A DNA stretch of 62,457 bases from Ophiosphaerella korrae (lineage: Eukaryota; Ascomycota; Dothideomycetes; Pleosporales; Phaeosphaeriaceae). Under the pieces are notes generated by a model, which was given only the letters and a program-made list of their open reading frames with translations, was not told where the DNA came from and did no database searches. How positions within the stretch are numbered: position 1 is the stretch's first letter; the number at the start of each line of letters is the position of its first letter. A program made the position numbers and the translations under genes. The stretch covers positions 1-62,457 of the forward strand of contig JALNQF010000243.1 in the NCBI GenBank assembly GCA_028456385.1, written 5' to 3'. This document shows, one piece after another, positions 1-11,500 of this stretch.

Positions 1-470
1 ACTAGAGCTAGCTATCTTTAAGCTTATTAGTAAACTTATTAGCGTTAGTACTTAGTATAAGTAACTAGCGTAAGATATATATAATCTTAAAGACTTTTTT
101 TAATAATATCTATAATAAAAACACTTAGCTATTTAGCTATATAGTCTATAAGATCTTTATATAAAACTTTCTACTTAAATATAAAGTTAAAAGCCTACGT
201 AGTACTTTAGCTAATAAGAAAAGGCGCTACTAGTAAAGTAAGCTTCTAGTACTTAAAGCGCTTACTAAATATAATAAAGGAGTAGTATTTTAGTTACTAA
301 ATAAAGTAAGAGATACACGTAAGTATAAGGCTTAAAAGTAGGCTAATATAGCTAAGCTATAACTCTAGAAAGTAGAAGATATTAAGGCTAGAGAGTAATA
401 AAAAGCTTAGAAGGTTATATTAATAGATAAGCGCTACTAAAATTACGTAGTAGCTAAAGCTACTTATAAC
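1..470 (+). pseudogene. Decayed 3' end of a pogo/CENP-B-type DNA transposase gene
   Basis: In the frame whose codons begin at positions divisible by 3, about 165-470 reads as a basic, coiled-coil-like tail once TAA/TAG are taken as former Gln/Trp codons. It contains LANKKRR, a KYNKGVVF motif, KVRDTRKYKAQK, a Q/K-rich helix and KVEDIKAREQQKAQK. The order (basic patch, 'Y-x-G-G-A-V-F-x-S-P', 'K-V-R-x-A-R', long charged helix) resembles the C-termini of fungal DDE_1/CENP-B-like pogo transposases. That assignment rests on recalled family pattern, not alignment. The catalytic DDE region would lie left of the window. The frame breaks off at 470, where Gypsy element B inserted; 466-470 (ATAAC) would be its left TSD, but the right one is outside the window. 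It is the oldest layer visible. A host gene with a similar tail cannot be excluded. Confidence 0.5.
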
Positions 471-549
471 TATTATATTAGTAATAAGAGAAATTAAGAT
501 AAAACTAATTAGTTTTAACTTAGATACTAATAAAGTATAGGATAAGTAA
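471..549 (+). mobile_element. Element B (Ty3/Gypsy), 5' LTR, first fragment
   Basis: The first 79 bp of B's 5' LTR begin TATTATATTAGTAATAAGAG, which aligns with the LTR starts of A (TGTTACAATAG) and D (TATTATAGG). The second base G reads A, as RIP of TpG predicts. The LTR is cut at 549 by element A, whose TSD AGTAA (545-549) repeats at 7586-7590, where B resumes. B's 3' end lies outside the window. Confidence 0.85.
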
Positions 550-980
550 TGTTACAATAGTAACAAGAGAAATATAGATAGAACTAATTAGCCCTACAAC
601 TAAGGGATCGAGTTCTTATAAATATAAGGAATACGAACTCAATTAGGAAGCTACACATAATTAGGACACCTAGGGTAATCTATAATCTATAGACTCTTAG
701 CGTTAATAGATTATAGATTAAGGTAATCTACAATCTATTATTCTTAGTAGTAATAGATTAATAGATTAGGACAAGTATATAGTTAGTAGCGACGCGTATT
801 ATTAAGATAGTATTAGTAATTTAATCCTTTAACTATAGAACGCTAATATAAGATAGTTACAAAATATCTTCTATTATTTATAGTTATTGTAGATCCTTAT
901 ACAAACTTTTGTTATTACCTTATAATCTACTAACTCTTCTAAGATAGGTACCTGTAGTTAACGATAGGAGGCCTATTATA
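550..980 (+). repeat. 5' LTR of element A
   Basis: 431 bp, TGTTACAATAG to GGCCTATTATA, the same length as the 3' copy. Positions about 677-770 hold several forward and reverse copies of a 13-mer (ATCTATAATCTAT and ATAGATTATAGAT) that could fold into hairpins. Differences from the 3' LTR are mostly C/T and G/A changes. The sequence after it (CCTTGCTAATTTAGTTATTAC, 981-1001) is conserved in B, C, D and G and should contain the primer-binding site, but I see no clear match to a tRNA 3' end. Confidence 0.93.
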
Positions 981-996
981 CCTTGCTAATTTAGTT

Positions 997-3900
997 ATTA
1001 CAAGAAGCAAAGCGTAAGTAGCGCGTAGTCTAGCTAATATAATAGTAGAAAGCTTAACAAGTAAAGCCCCTAAGAGTAGTTATAAGTTAGATAGTACTAT
1101 ATAGGAAACAATTAAAGATTATATAAATAAACTAATTAATAATAAAGAAGATATAAAGATAGTAATTAAAGCACTAGAAACGTAGAACAAGGAACTATAA
1201 GACTATTTAAAATAGAACAAAGTATAAATTAAAGCTATTATTAAAGGCTAGAACTAGATAGAATTAATTACCTAACAACTAGAAATAAGTGCAATAAAGA
1301 AACTACCTAAGATACCTATCTTTAAGAAGTTTAATAAGATAAGAGAAAAACTAAGACTTTTTATAGCCTTAGCACAACTCTAGATAGACGTATAAGTACT
1401 ATACTTTAATATAGAAGAAAAGAAGGTAATATATATTAGAATGCATCTTAAAGAAAATACGATAAGATAGTTTAAACCCTACTAAATAGATTATACGATA
1501 CACGCTCTAATAACCTAAAAAGATAAAATAAGAGCTATCTTTAGAAGTTATAAATACTTTACTAGACAAATAAAAGTAGTATTTAGAGATATAGACGTTA
1601 CCTAATAAGCTAAAGAATAGCTAGAAAAGCTTATATAAAGCTAGAGTATTCTAGAGTATATATTATAGTTTAAATAACTATCGCAAAATATAGAGTAGAA
1701 TAAGTTAGCTTTAATATTATAATTTAAATAAGGACTAAACTTAAAAATCTAATACAAAATAATTTATATAGAAAAACCCTAAACGCTAGAAGCCCTAAAA
1801 TAATAGGTAATACAAATTAACGACGATCTTTAAGAATAGAAGAAGAACAAGTATAGAGGTTATACCTAGAATTAGGATAAGGGAGACCCTATAATCCTTA
1901 ACGCTAATAAGGATAAGAAAAAGAAGAAGAATAAAGACTTTACGTACTTTAACTATAGTAAGAAAAGCTACTACGTAAAAGACTACTAATTATAAAAGAA
2001 AAGAGATATAGTATACTATAAATATAAGAAACTAGGACACTTTACAAAAGACTATAGAAGTAAGGACCTAAAAAAAGATAAAGAAACTTAGTTAAAGACA
2101 ACTAAGAATAAGAAAGAAGTACTAAAAGTATAAGCTAAACCTTAAGAGAAAGTAGTAGGGAGTAAAGAAGTATAATATATAATACTCTATTAAACCTTTT
2201 ATTATAATAATAACTACTATATATATCTTTCTAGTAAATAGGGAGTAGTATAGTTCTTATAGAAATAGAGATATAGAGTAGCTATAACAAAAGAAAGTAA
2301 AATAAAAGTATAGCTAGAAGAGACAGCCTATATAATAGACCTACTAATAGAAGATTTAGAAGGGGAAGAACCCTAGACCCTATTAATCTAGGCTAAAGAA
2401 CAAGCACTAGATAAAGAGACTACTATAGCTTCTTTTAAAGAACTATAAGAAAGTAAGAGATAAGTTAGTATAAGAGGTATAGAGTATACCTAGCTAGATA
2501 TATATAGCTATAATAGCTATATAATAATAGATATAGAAGAATAAAACAAAGAATAGAGATTTATTTAAATATACTTAATAGTTATAAGTATAGAGAAAGC
2601 GTACAAAGACTAGAAAAAACGTAATCCTAAAGAAATAAAGTTTCTACTATTTTAAGAATAGATAAAGTAATATATAGTTATAGTAAGGAGAATACCTATA
2701 TAAAAAGAATAGTAGTACTTTATAAGAAAAACGTAATAGATTAATAAAGCCTATATACTAAGAGTACTAGTAGTATACTATATCCTAATAATAGATATAC
2801 CTAGAAAAGATAAGTACTAAGAAGGAGATAACAAAATAATAGATCTAAAACATCTAGTATACTTTAAAGTATTATAGATATTATACCTAGATAAGAATTA
2901 TATTATATATAGAAATTCTAAAGTAAATAACAATATATAGCTTATATAAAGAAGAGGCTATAACTATATAAGAGTAATCTTAGTAGAAGATATCTAAGGA
3001 TAGGAAATAATCCTAGAAGATAGATACGTAGCAGCAAGACCTAGTCTAAAACTATCTAAAAAATACGTCTAAGGAGGACTATAGTACAAATACATATATA
3101 ATAAATACCTAAAATATAAAGAATATAAGCTTAAAGTAGGCCTATAGCCTAAGAAAGATAGATAGTTTATAAAAATGCCTAAGTAAGAATAGCTAAAAGG
3201 CGTAAGAGGCCTATATATTATAAAAATAGGTACTTACTAGGAAAGAAAAGTATAATTAATAATTAATAGTAGAGCTACAAGAAACTTTATATTAAAGAAG
3301 TTTATAGAAATATAAAGAATAAGGTATATAATAAAGAAATACCCTTAATAATTAAGTATAATTAAAGGAAAACTATTCTAAGAACCTATTAGATTCGAAA
3401 CAGTTCTTTCTATATTAAAACTAGAAGGAATAACAATTAAGAATATAGTTATAGACATAACGACAATTAATAATAAATAAGATATAATACTAGGAATACT
3501 ATAGTTATAAATAACTAACTTATAGATTAATTAGAGAATAAGAAAAATTAACTACTATAGAATAGACACGTTAAAAGCTAATATAAGCACTTGTAAAGGA
3601 GAATTCCTTAAAGAATACAAGAAATAAGAAAAATAACTTATAGAACCTAAAGATTACCTTCTAGAACATTAACTATAGGACCTAGCGATAGAACTAGTAG
3701 AAGGTAAAGACGTAGGATAGAGCCTAGTCTACTAGAAAATAGAAGAAGAGTCTAAAATTAAATAAATATTTATCTAGAATATAATAAAAAAGAGATAGAT
3801 AAAGGAATCTAAATCCTTAGTAGCGTATAGACTTATATTTGTAGATAAAAAGGGGACGAGTAATAAGAGACCTTACGTAGATTTTAGGAAAACTAATACA

Positions 3901-6474
3901 ATTATAAACAAGAACTAATACCTATTACTATAAATAGATAGAATACAAGATAGATTATAAAAAGCAAGAATCTTTATAAAACTAGATATTTAGAACGCGT
4001 ACTACTAGATTAGAATTAAAAAAGGAGATAAATAGAAGATAGCGTTTAGAATATAGTATAGACTATACAAATATCTAGTTATACTGTTTAGCTTAATAAA
4101 CGCACTAGTAGTATTCTAAGAAAGGATTAATATAGTACTAAGAGAGTACTTAGACGTATTTATATTTATATACCTAGATAATATCCTTATATTTTTAGAA
4201 ATAGAGGAAGAATACGTATAATACGTATATAAAGTACTAGAGAAACTAGTAGAAAATAAACTATTCCTAAAAATAAGAAAATGCGAATTTTATATAAAGG
4301 AAATAGACTTCCTTAGATTTATTATTAAACTAGGAAAAATTAAGATTAACTTAGAGAAGATTAGATTAATTAACGAATAGCTAATACTAAAAAACCTAAA
4401 AGAGGTACAATAATTTTATAGGTTAGCTAACTTTTGTAGAAAGTTAATAATAAGATAGTTAGAAGATATAGAACTAATAACTAGACTTATAAAAAAAGAT
4501 ACGCTATTTAAGTAGATAAGAGAATATAATAAAGTATTTAAGAAAATTAAAAGAAAGTTTATAGAAAATCTAGTTATTAGAATATACAACCTAGACCTAC
4601 TAGTAGTAGTAAAAATAGACGCGTCTAACTTAGTCTATAGAATAGCACTAATATAAGAAGACCTAGAAACTAATAAAGAGTATTTAGTTAAATACTTTTC
4701 TAAGAAAATAAAGCTAGTAGAACTTAATTATCTAATCTATAACAAAGAGATACTAGTAATATATAAAGTATTTAAGTAATAGAGAGTATATTTATAAGAA
4801 GTAAAATACTAGATAAAGGTCTATATAGACTATAAGAACTTTATAGGATTTATAACAAATAAAGAACTATTATAATACTATATAAGATAGTAGGAGTTTC
4901 TATTAATATTTAATATAGAAATAATATATATAAAAGAGAAAGATAACTAATTTGTAGACACCTTTAGTAGAAGACTAGACTTATAAGAAGAAGTAAGTAC
5001 TACTAGTATAGTTCTAATTAAGAATAAAGAAGGATATTTAATCTTAAATATACTTAAAATAGCTATAACACTTAAAAGAATAAGTAGCGAGCTAGACAAA
5101 TAGATTTAGAAAATAACGTAAGAAGTATCTAAAGAAATAGAAAAACTAGAAACTTAAGAAGGACTAGCACAAGCCTATAGAAGAACATATATTCTAGGAA
5201 AGATCTAAAGAGAATTTATACGACAATTCTACAAATTACTAGTATATAGATACTAAGGTATTAATAAGATATTAAATAGACTCTTAAGAGACTATTATAT
5301 CCTAAAGGTAAGATAACTAGTAATAGAAGTACTACAAGACTATATAGAATACTATAGAAATAAATATAATAGATACGTACTATATAGAATACTACAACTA
5401 ATAGAGATACTAGAATAACTATAGAGAATTATTATAATAGACTTTATTACGAAACTACCTAAGTCTAAGGACCTAATATTAGGAGTTAAGTACGATAGAA
5501 TCCTAATAATAGTAAATAAACTTATAAAGTACTTATACTTTAGACTATATAAGGAGAAAAGTAGAATAGAAGTTATAGTATACTAGGTTCTAGGAACTAT
5601 AATTAGCTAACATAGACTACTAAATAAGATTATTATAGATAGAGACGTAAGATTTATATTAAAACTATAGGGAATAATAATAGCACAATTAGGAATTAAA
5701 TATATAATATTAATAGTATACTACCTATAAATAGATAGATAATTAGAACGTATAAATTAGATAGTAGAATAATACTTAAGATACTACCTTAATTATAACT
5801 AGAACAACTAAGTATAACTACTACTTATAGTACAACTAGTATATAACAGCGCAAAGAATATAGTAATAGGAGTAATACTTTTTTTTGTAAACTATAGATT
5901 TAAGCCTAATATATACTAGATACTAAGAAACTAGATATCTTAGTCTCTAAGAGGAAAAAACTTTGCTAATAGACTTAAGAATATATAAGATTAACTAAGA
6001 TAAGACGTAGAATTCCTATATAATCGTATAGCTAAGTACTACAACAAGAAGTATAAAGAAAGACCCTAATTTAAAAAAGGAGAAAAAGTATAGTTAGTAT
6101 AAAAAAATATTAAGAGCAAGAGACTAAGCTTAAAATTAGACTACGTTAAGATAAAACTATATAAAATTAAGAAAGAAGTTACGCTAGTTATATTTAAATT
6201 AAAGCTACTAAATAAAATAAAGATATACCTAACCTTCTACGTAGTACTACTTAAGATAGTACTATAAAACGTAGAACTACTAGTGTATAAAGTAGATACG
6301 TATAGAGAATAAGAAGAATAGGAAGTTAAAGAAATCCTAGTATACTAGTTCTATAATAGCAAGAACTACTATATAGTAAAATAGATAGGTATAGATAAAA
6401 AAGGATAACTATAGGAAGAAATATAGGAACTAGAGGATAACCTTAACTACTCTAAGAAACTAGAGGACTTCTAA
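997..6474 (+). pseudogene. Element A gag-pol polyprotein, single frame, RIP-inactivated
   Basis: One frame (codons starting at positions 1 mod 3) carries every domain, so gag and pol were one ORF of about 1800 codons. Gag ends in two CCHC zinc knuckles (1945-1986 and 2014-2055) with Cys now Tyr; the second still has its His at 2038. The protease motif D-S-G-A reads NSRA at 3265-3276. RT has LDI-stop-NAYY at 3982 and YLDN at 4171-4182 (from YLDD, GATGAT to GATAAT). RNase H follows with KIDASN and a stretch ending DTFSRRLDL near 4980. Integrase has an HHCC finger at 5245-5352 and an exactly spaced DD35E triad: GAC 5440, GAT 5638, GAA 5746. The C-terminal chromodomain (about 6330-6470) reads NYYIVK-stop-IGI, from a YYLVKW-x-GY-type motif. 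The start lies near 997; the end is TAA 6472, or further on if that was Gln. Internal stops fit former CAA/CAG/TGG codons. Confidence 0.93.
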
Positions 6475-7140
6475 AGTTAAAACCCTCTAGAACGCCTAGT
6501 AGTAAACTAAGAGAACTAACATTACTATTACTAAATAGAGAGGTAATAGGAGCGCCTAACATAAGACCTACTATAGTAATACTAAATACTTTATCTAAGT
6601 CTAGCTTAGCTTCTAGAGCTACTAACTATACAGCTAATTTCTTATTATTTAGCGCCTTTATCTTATAAAGACAAGAGAGACAAGCTTAATTCTTTACTAG
6701 CTTATTCTACGTAAGCTCCTAGATTTACTTACGCTTAGCTTTAGCCTCTACAATTTAAGATAGTAATCTCTCTTAAGCCTAGTTAATAGCTCTCCCTATT
6801 ATTATTAAGCCTAGATACAAGAATAAGTATAATAAATATATACTCTATAAAAGAGACACTAGATACGTTATAAGAACTATAAACGTTTATATAAATATAC
6901 GCCTTATAAGCTTTACTATTATTTGTAGAAACTATATAAAGAAAGTACTTAGGATTTAACTTAGAAGAAGTATAACAAGAATAAAGAAATATTTTAATAC
7001 TATTACGTAACACGTAATTAGTAAGAAGATATTAACAACGTATAGAAGAGATAACTATAGGGAGTAATAAAGAACTAGAAATTAACAAAGAAAGTAAGTT
7101 AATAACCTTAGCTCTAGGATAGATAAATAAGGACCTACTT
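6455..7140. other. Element A 3' region between pol and polypurine tract, open frames on both strands
   Basis: About 690 bp that gag-pol does not explain. On the plus strand the frame 0 mod 3 runs from 6480 to the polypurine tract with stops only at Gln-like positions. It is Ser/Thr-rich first (SRTPSS, REVIGAPN), then Arg/Lys/Gln-rich (YREQQRTRNQQRKQ). On the minus strand 6783-7013 is a stop-free 76-codon frame in the same codon phase, hence partly a mirror of the sense frame. A second minus-strand frame from about 6796 down to 6452 reads as an Ala/Lys/Glu-rich helix (GRAIN, EAKAKRK, LEAKLDLDK, LGAPITSL). All three are recognisable in E and G without frameshift. I cannot tell by eye which strand was coding, and I recognise no family. 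Confidence 0.5.
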
Positions 7141-7154
7141 AGAAGAGGAGATAG
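7141..7154 (+). other. Polypurine tract of element A
   Basis: AGAAGAGGAGATAG lies directly before the 3' LTR. A purine run here primes plus-strand DNA synthesis. The same tract occurs reversed next to the E LTR (26143-26157). Confidence 0.75.
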
Positions 7155-7585
7155 TGTTACAATAGTAATAAGAGAAATATAGATAGAACTAATTAGCCTT
7201 ACAACTAAGAGATTAAGTTCTTATAAATACAAGGAATACAAACTTAATTAGGAAGCTATATATAATTAGGATACCTAGAGTAATCTATAATCTATAGACT
7301 CTTAGCGTTAATAGATTATAGATTAAGGTAATCCGCGATCTATTATTCTTAGTAGTAATAGATTAATAGATTAGGACAAGTATATAGTTAGTAGCAACGC
7401 GCATTATTAAGATAGTATTAGTAATTTAATCTTTTAACTATAGAACGCTAATACAAGATAGTTGTAAAATATCTTCTATTATTTATAGTTATTATAAATC
7501 CTTATATAAACTTTTGTTATTACCTTATAATCTACTAACTTTTCTAAAATAGGTACCTATAGTTAACAACAGGAGGCCTGTTATA
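7155..7585 (+). repeat. 3' LTR of element A
   Basis: 431 bp, TGTTACAATAG to GGCCTGTTATA, the same length as the 5' LTR. It is followed by the TSD AGTAA at 7586-7590. Confidence 0.93.
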
Positions 7586-8078
7586 AGTAAAGTAATAACT
7601 TTAATTAGGAAACTACTTATAATTAGAATACGTAGGTAATTTCTTAATCTATTAAGTATATAGATAAAATATAATTATAGATTAATAGATTAGTAATCTA
7701 TAATCTATAGTCGCTAAGACTAGATATAAGTAATAGATTAATAGATTAGTAGAAGTATATAATTAGTAGTAATACGTATTATTAAGATAGTATTAGTAAT
7801 TTAATCTTTTAACTATAAAACGCTAATATAAAATAGTTATAAAATATTATTTATTATTTATAGTTATTATAGATTACTATATAAACTTTTATTATTAACT
7901 TATAATCTACTAATACTTTTTAGAAGTTATTAAGAAGTTAACTCTAGTAACTCTATTATACTTTACTAATTTAGTTATTATAAGAAGTAAAGTATAAGTA
8001 GTATATAGTCTAGCTAATATAATAGTAAAAAGTTTAACTAAAAAAGTAGCTAAAGTACTAATAAGTAGTTATAAGTTA
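7586..8078 (+). mobile_element. Element B, rest of 5' LTR and start of leader/gag
   Basis: B resumes after A with the duplicated AGTAA. The 5' LTR ends at 7960 (CTCTATTATA), giving about 449 bp once the TSD is counted once. The following CTTTACTAATTTAGTTATTA is the conserved leader, and the N-terminal gag region begins before 8078. Element C interrupts it; its TSD AGTTA is at 8074-8078 and again at 21947-21951. Confidence 0.85.
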
Positions 8079-8537
8079 TATTATAGTAGTAATAAGAGAA
8101 ATCGAGATAGAACTAATTAGTCTACGCTTAGCTATATATAAAGTATAGGATAAGTAAAGTAATAACTTAAGAGATAATAAACTTTATTAGGAAGCTAACT
8201 ATAATTAGGATATATAATAAATTTATAAATTTATAATCTTAGTAAATATAAAGTTATAAAGCTATTATATAATAAATTTATAAATTCGCGATCTTAGTAA
8301 ATATAAAGTAATAAAGTCGCTAAGACTACTTTACTATATAGATAGTAGAAATATATATTATTAGGATAGTATTAGTAATTTAATCCCTTAACTATAGAAC
8401 GCTAATATAAGATAGTTATAAAATATCTTTTATTATTTATAGTTATTATAAATCCTAATATAAGCTTTTATTATTACTTTACAATCTACTAGTAACCTAA
8501 AGACTATTAGGAAGTTAACTTTAGTATACCTATTATA
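8079..8537 (+). repeat. 5' LTR of element C
   Basis: 459 bp, TATTATAGTAG to CCTATTATA. Two tandem units of about 55-60 bp near 8210-8330 each hold the palindrome AAATTTATAAATT followed by CTTAGTAAATATAAAGT. The TG start reads TA, as expected after RIP. Confidence 0.92.
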
Positions 8538-8549
8538 CTTTACTAATCT

Positions 8550-11500
8550 AGTTATTATAAGAAGTAAAGCGGAAGTAGTATATAGTCTAGCTAATACAAT
8601 AGTAGAAAGTTTAACTAAATAAGTAGCTAAAGTACCTATAAGTAGTTATAAATTAGATAATACTATATAGAAAATAGTTAGAAAATATATAAATAACTTA
8701 ATCTCTAAGAAAAAAGATATAAAAATAGTAATTAAAGTACTAGAGACTTAGAATAAGAAACTCTAGAAATACGTAAAGTAAAATAAAGTGTAAATTAAAG
8801 TAGTTATTAAAGGATAGAACTAGATAGAACTTATTACTTAACGCTTAGAGATAAGTATAATAAAGAAACTACTAAAGATACTAGTACTTAAGAAATTTAA
8901 TAGAATAAGAGAGAAACTAAGACCTTTTATAGCTTTAGTATAACTCTAGATAGATATATAAGTACTATACTTTAATATAGAAGAAAAGAAAGTAATATAT
9001 ATTAGAATATACCTTAAAGAAAATACAATAAGATAGTTTAAACCTTACTAGATAGATTATATAATATATACCCTAATAACTTAGAAAGATAAAATATAAG
9101 CTATTTTTAGAAGTTATAAATACTTTACTAGATAAATAAAAGTAGTATTTAGAGATATAGATATTACCTAATAAGCTAAAGAAAGGCTAGAAAAGCTTAT
9201 ATAAAATTAGAGTATTCTAGAATATATATTATAATTTAAATAACTATTATAAAATATAGAATAGAATAAGTTAGCTTTAATATTATAATTTAAGTAAAGA
9301 CTAAACTTAAAAATCTAATATAAAATAATCTATATAAAGAAACTATAAATACTAGAAGCTCTAAAATAATAAGTAATATAGATTAATAATAACTTTTAAG
9401 AATAGAAAAAGAATAAATATAGAGGTTATACCTAGAACTATAATAAAAGAAACCCTATAATCTTTAATACTAATAAAGATAGAAAGAAAAAGAAGAATAA
9501 AGACTTTATATACTTTAACTATAGTAAGCTAGGCTACTATATAAAGAACTACTAATTAAAGTAGAAAAAAGATATAGTATATTATAAATATAAGAAACTA
9601 AGATACTTTATAAAAGACTATAGAAATAAAGATTTTAAAAAAGATAAAGAAACTTAGTTAAAAATAACTAAAAGTAAGAAAGAAGTACTAAAAGTATAGG
9701 CTAAACCTTAAGAGAAAGTAGCTAGAAGTAAAGAAGTATAATATATAATACTCTATTAGACCTTTTATTATAATAATAACTACTATATATATCTTTTTAG
9801 TAAATAAAGAGTAGTATAGTTCCTATAAAAATAGAGATATAAAGTAACTATAATAAAAGAAAGTAGAATAAAAGTATAGCTAGAAGAAATAGTATATATA
9901 ATAAACCTACTAGTAGAAGATCTAAAAGGAGAAGAGCCTCTAGTACTATTAATCTAGACTAAAGGACTAGCACTAGATAAAGAGACTACTATAGTTACTT
10001 CTAAAGAACTAAAAGAAGATAAGAGAAAAGTTAATATAAGAGATATAGAGTATACCTAGTTAAATATATATAGCTATAATAGCTATATAATAATAGATAT
10101 ATTAAAATAAAATAAAAACTAGAAGTTTATTTAGAAATACTTACTAGTTATAAGTATAGAGGAAGCGTACAAAGACTAAAAAGAATATAATCCTAAAGTA
10201 ATAAAATTTATAATATTCTAATAATAAATAGAATAATATATAGTTATAGTAAGTAAGATACTTATATAGAGAGAATAGTAGTACTTTATAAAAAAAACGT
10301 AATAGATTAATAAAGCTTATATACTATAAGTACTAGTAATATACTATATCTTAGTAACTAAGAGACCTAGTATAGATAGATACTAGTAAGAAGATAATAA
10401 GAGAATAGACCTAGAATATCTAGTATATATAGAAATTATATAGGTATCCTATTTAAATATATACTACTACTTATATAGAGAAGAGAAAGTATAAAACTAT
10501 ATATAGCTAAAAAGAAGATAAAACTATATAAAAGTAATCTTAAAGAAAGAAATTAAAGAATAGAAAATAATCTAGATCTCTAATAAAGAATATATATTAA
10601 TTAGACCTAGACCTAAGCTATCTAAAGAATATATTAAAGAAATATAGCTATAGTATAAGTATATATTTAATAAATATCTAAAGTATAAGAACTATAAACG
10701 TAAAATAAGATAATAGCCTTAAAAAAATAGATAATTTAAAGAAAAACCTAAGTAAGAAAAGCTATAAGGTATAATAGGCCTATATATTATAAAAATAGGT
10801 ACGTATTAAAGAAAGAAAGTATAACTAATAATTAATAGTAGAGCTATAAAGAACTTTATATTAAAGAAATTTATAGAAATATAAGGAATACGTTATATAA
10901 TAAAAAAAAACCCTTAATAGTTAAGTATAATTAAAGGAAAACTATTCTAAGAACCTATTAGGTTTAAAATAACTCTCTCTATACTAGAACTAGAAAGAAT
11001 AATAATTAGAAATATAGTTATAGATATAACGACAATTAATAACAAACAAGATATAATTCTAGGAATACTATAGTTATAGATAACTAACCTATATATTAAT
11101 TAAAGAATAGAAAGAATTAACTACTATAAAATAGATATATTAAAAGCTAATATAGGCACCTATAAAGGAGAATTCCTTAAAAAATACAAGAAATAGGAAA
11201 AATAGCTTATAGAACCTAAAGATTACTTTCTAGAATATTAGCTATAAGATTTAGTAATAGACCTAGAAAAAGATAAAAATATAAGATAGAGCCTAGTTTA
11301 TAGAAAAATAGAAGAAGAGTTAAAGATTAAATAAGCGTTTATTAAAAACGTATTAAGAAAAAGATAGATATAAGAATCTAAATCCTTAGTAGTATATAGA
11401 CTTATATTTATAGACAAGAAAGAGATAAGTAATAAAAGACTTTATATAGATTTTAGAAAAACTAACGTAATTATAAATAAGAACTAATACTTTTTACTAT

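Larger units (their letters stand above)
550..7585 (+). mobile_element. Element A: complete, RIP-mutated Ty3/Gypsy chromovirus
   Basis: A full-length element of 7036 bp with two 431-bp LTRs (550-980, 7155-7585) and a perfect 5-bp TSD AGTAA (545-549, 7586-7590). It sits in the 5' LTR of element B. Internal order: gag, protease, RT, RNase H, integrase, chromodomain, a 3' region with further open frames, and a polypurine tract. It keeps some CpA/TpG, so it is less mutated than C, D or H. Its de-nested partner is E (7030 bp). It cannot encode proteins now, because the gag-pol frame has many TAA/TAG codons. Confidence 0.95.

Noticed and set aside
981..1001. Ordinary tRNA 3'-end primer-binding site in the chromoviruses
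   Set aside because: No TGG-initiated match, or its RIP product, to a tRNA 3' end is convincing next to the LTR; self-priming was considered but the complement in R could not be placed.
6783..7013. 76-codon minus-strand ORF as a free-standing gene
   Set aside because: It lies wholly inside element A, antisense to it, shares its codon phase with a sense frame whose stops are Gln-like, and recurs in E. It is kept only as part of the unexplained 3' region.
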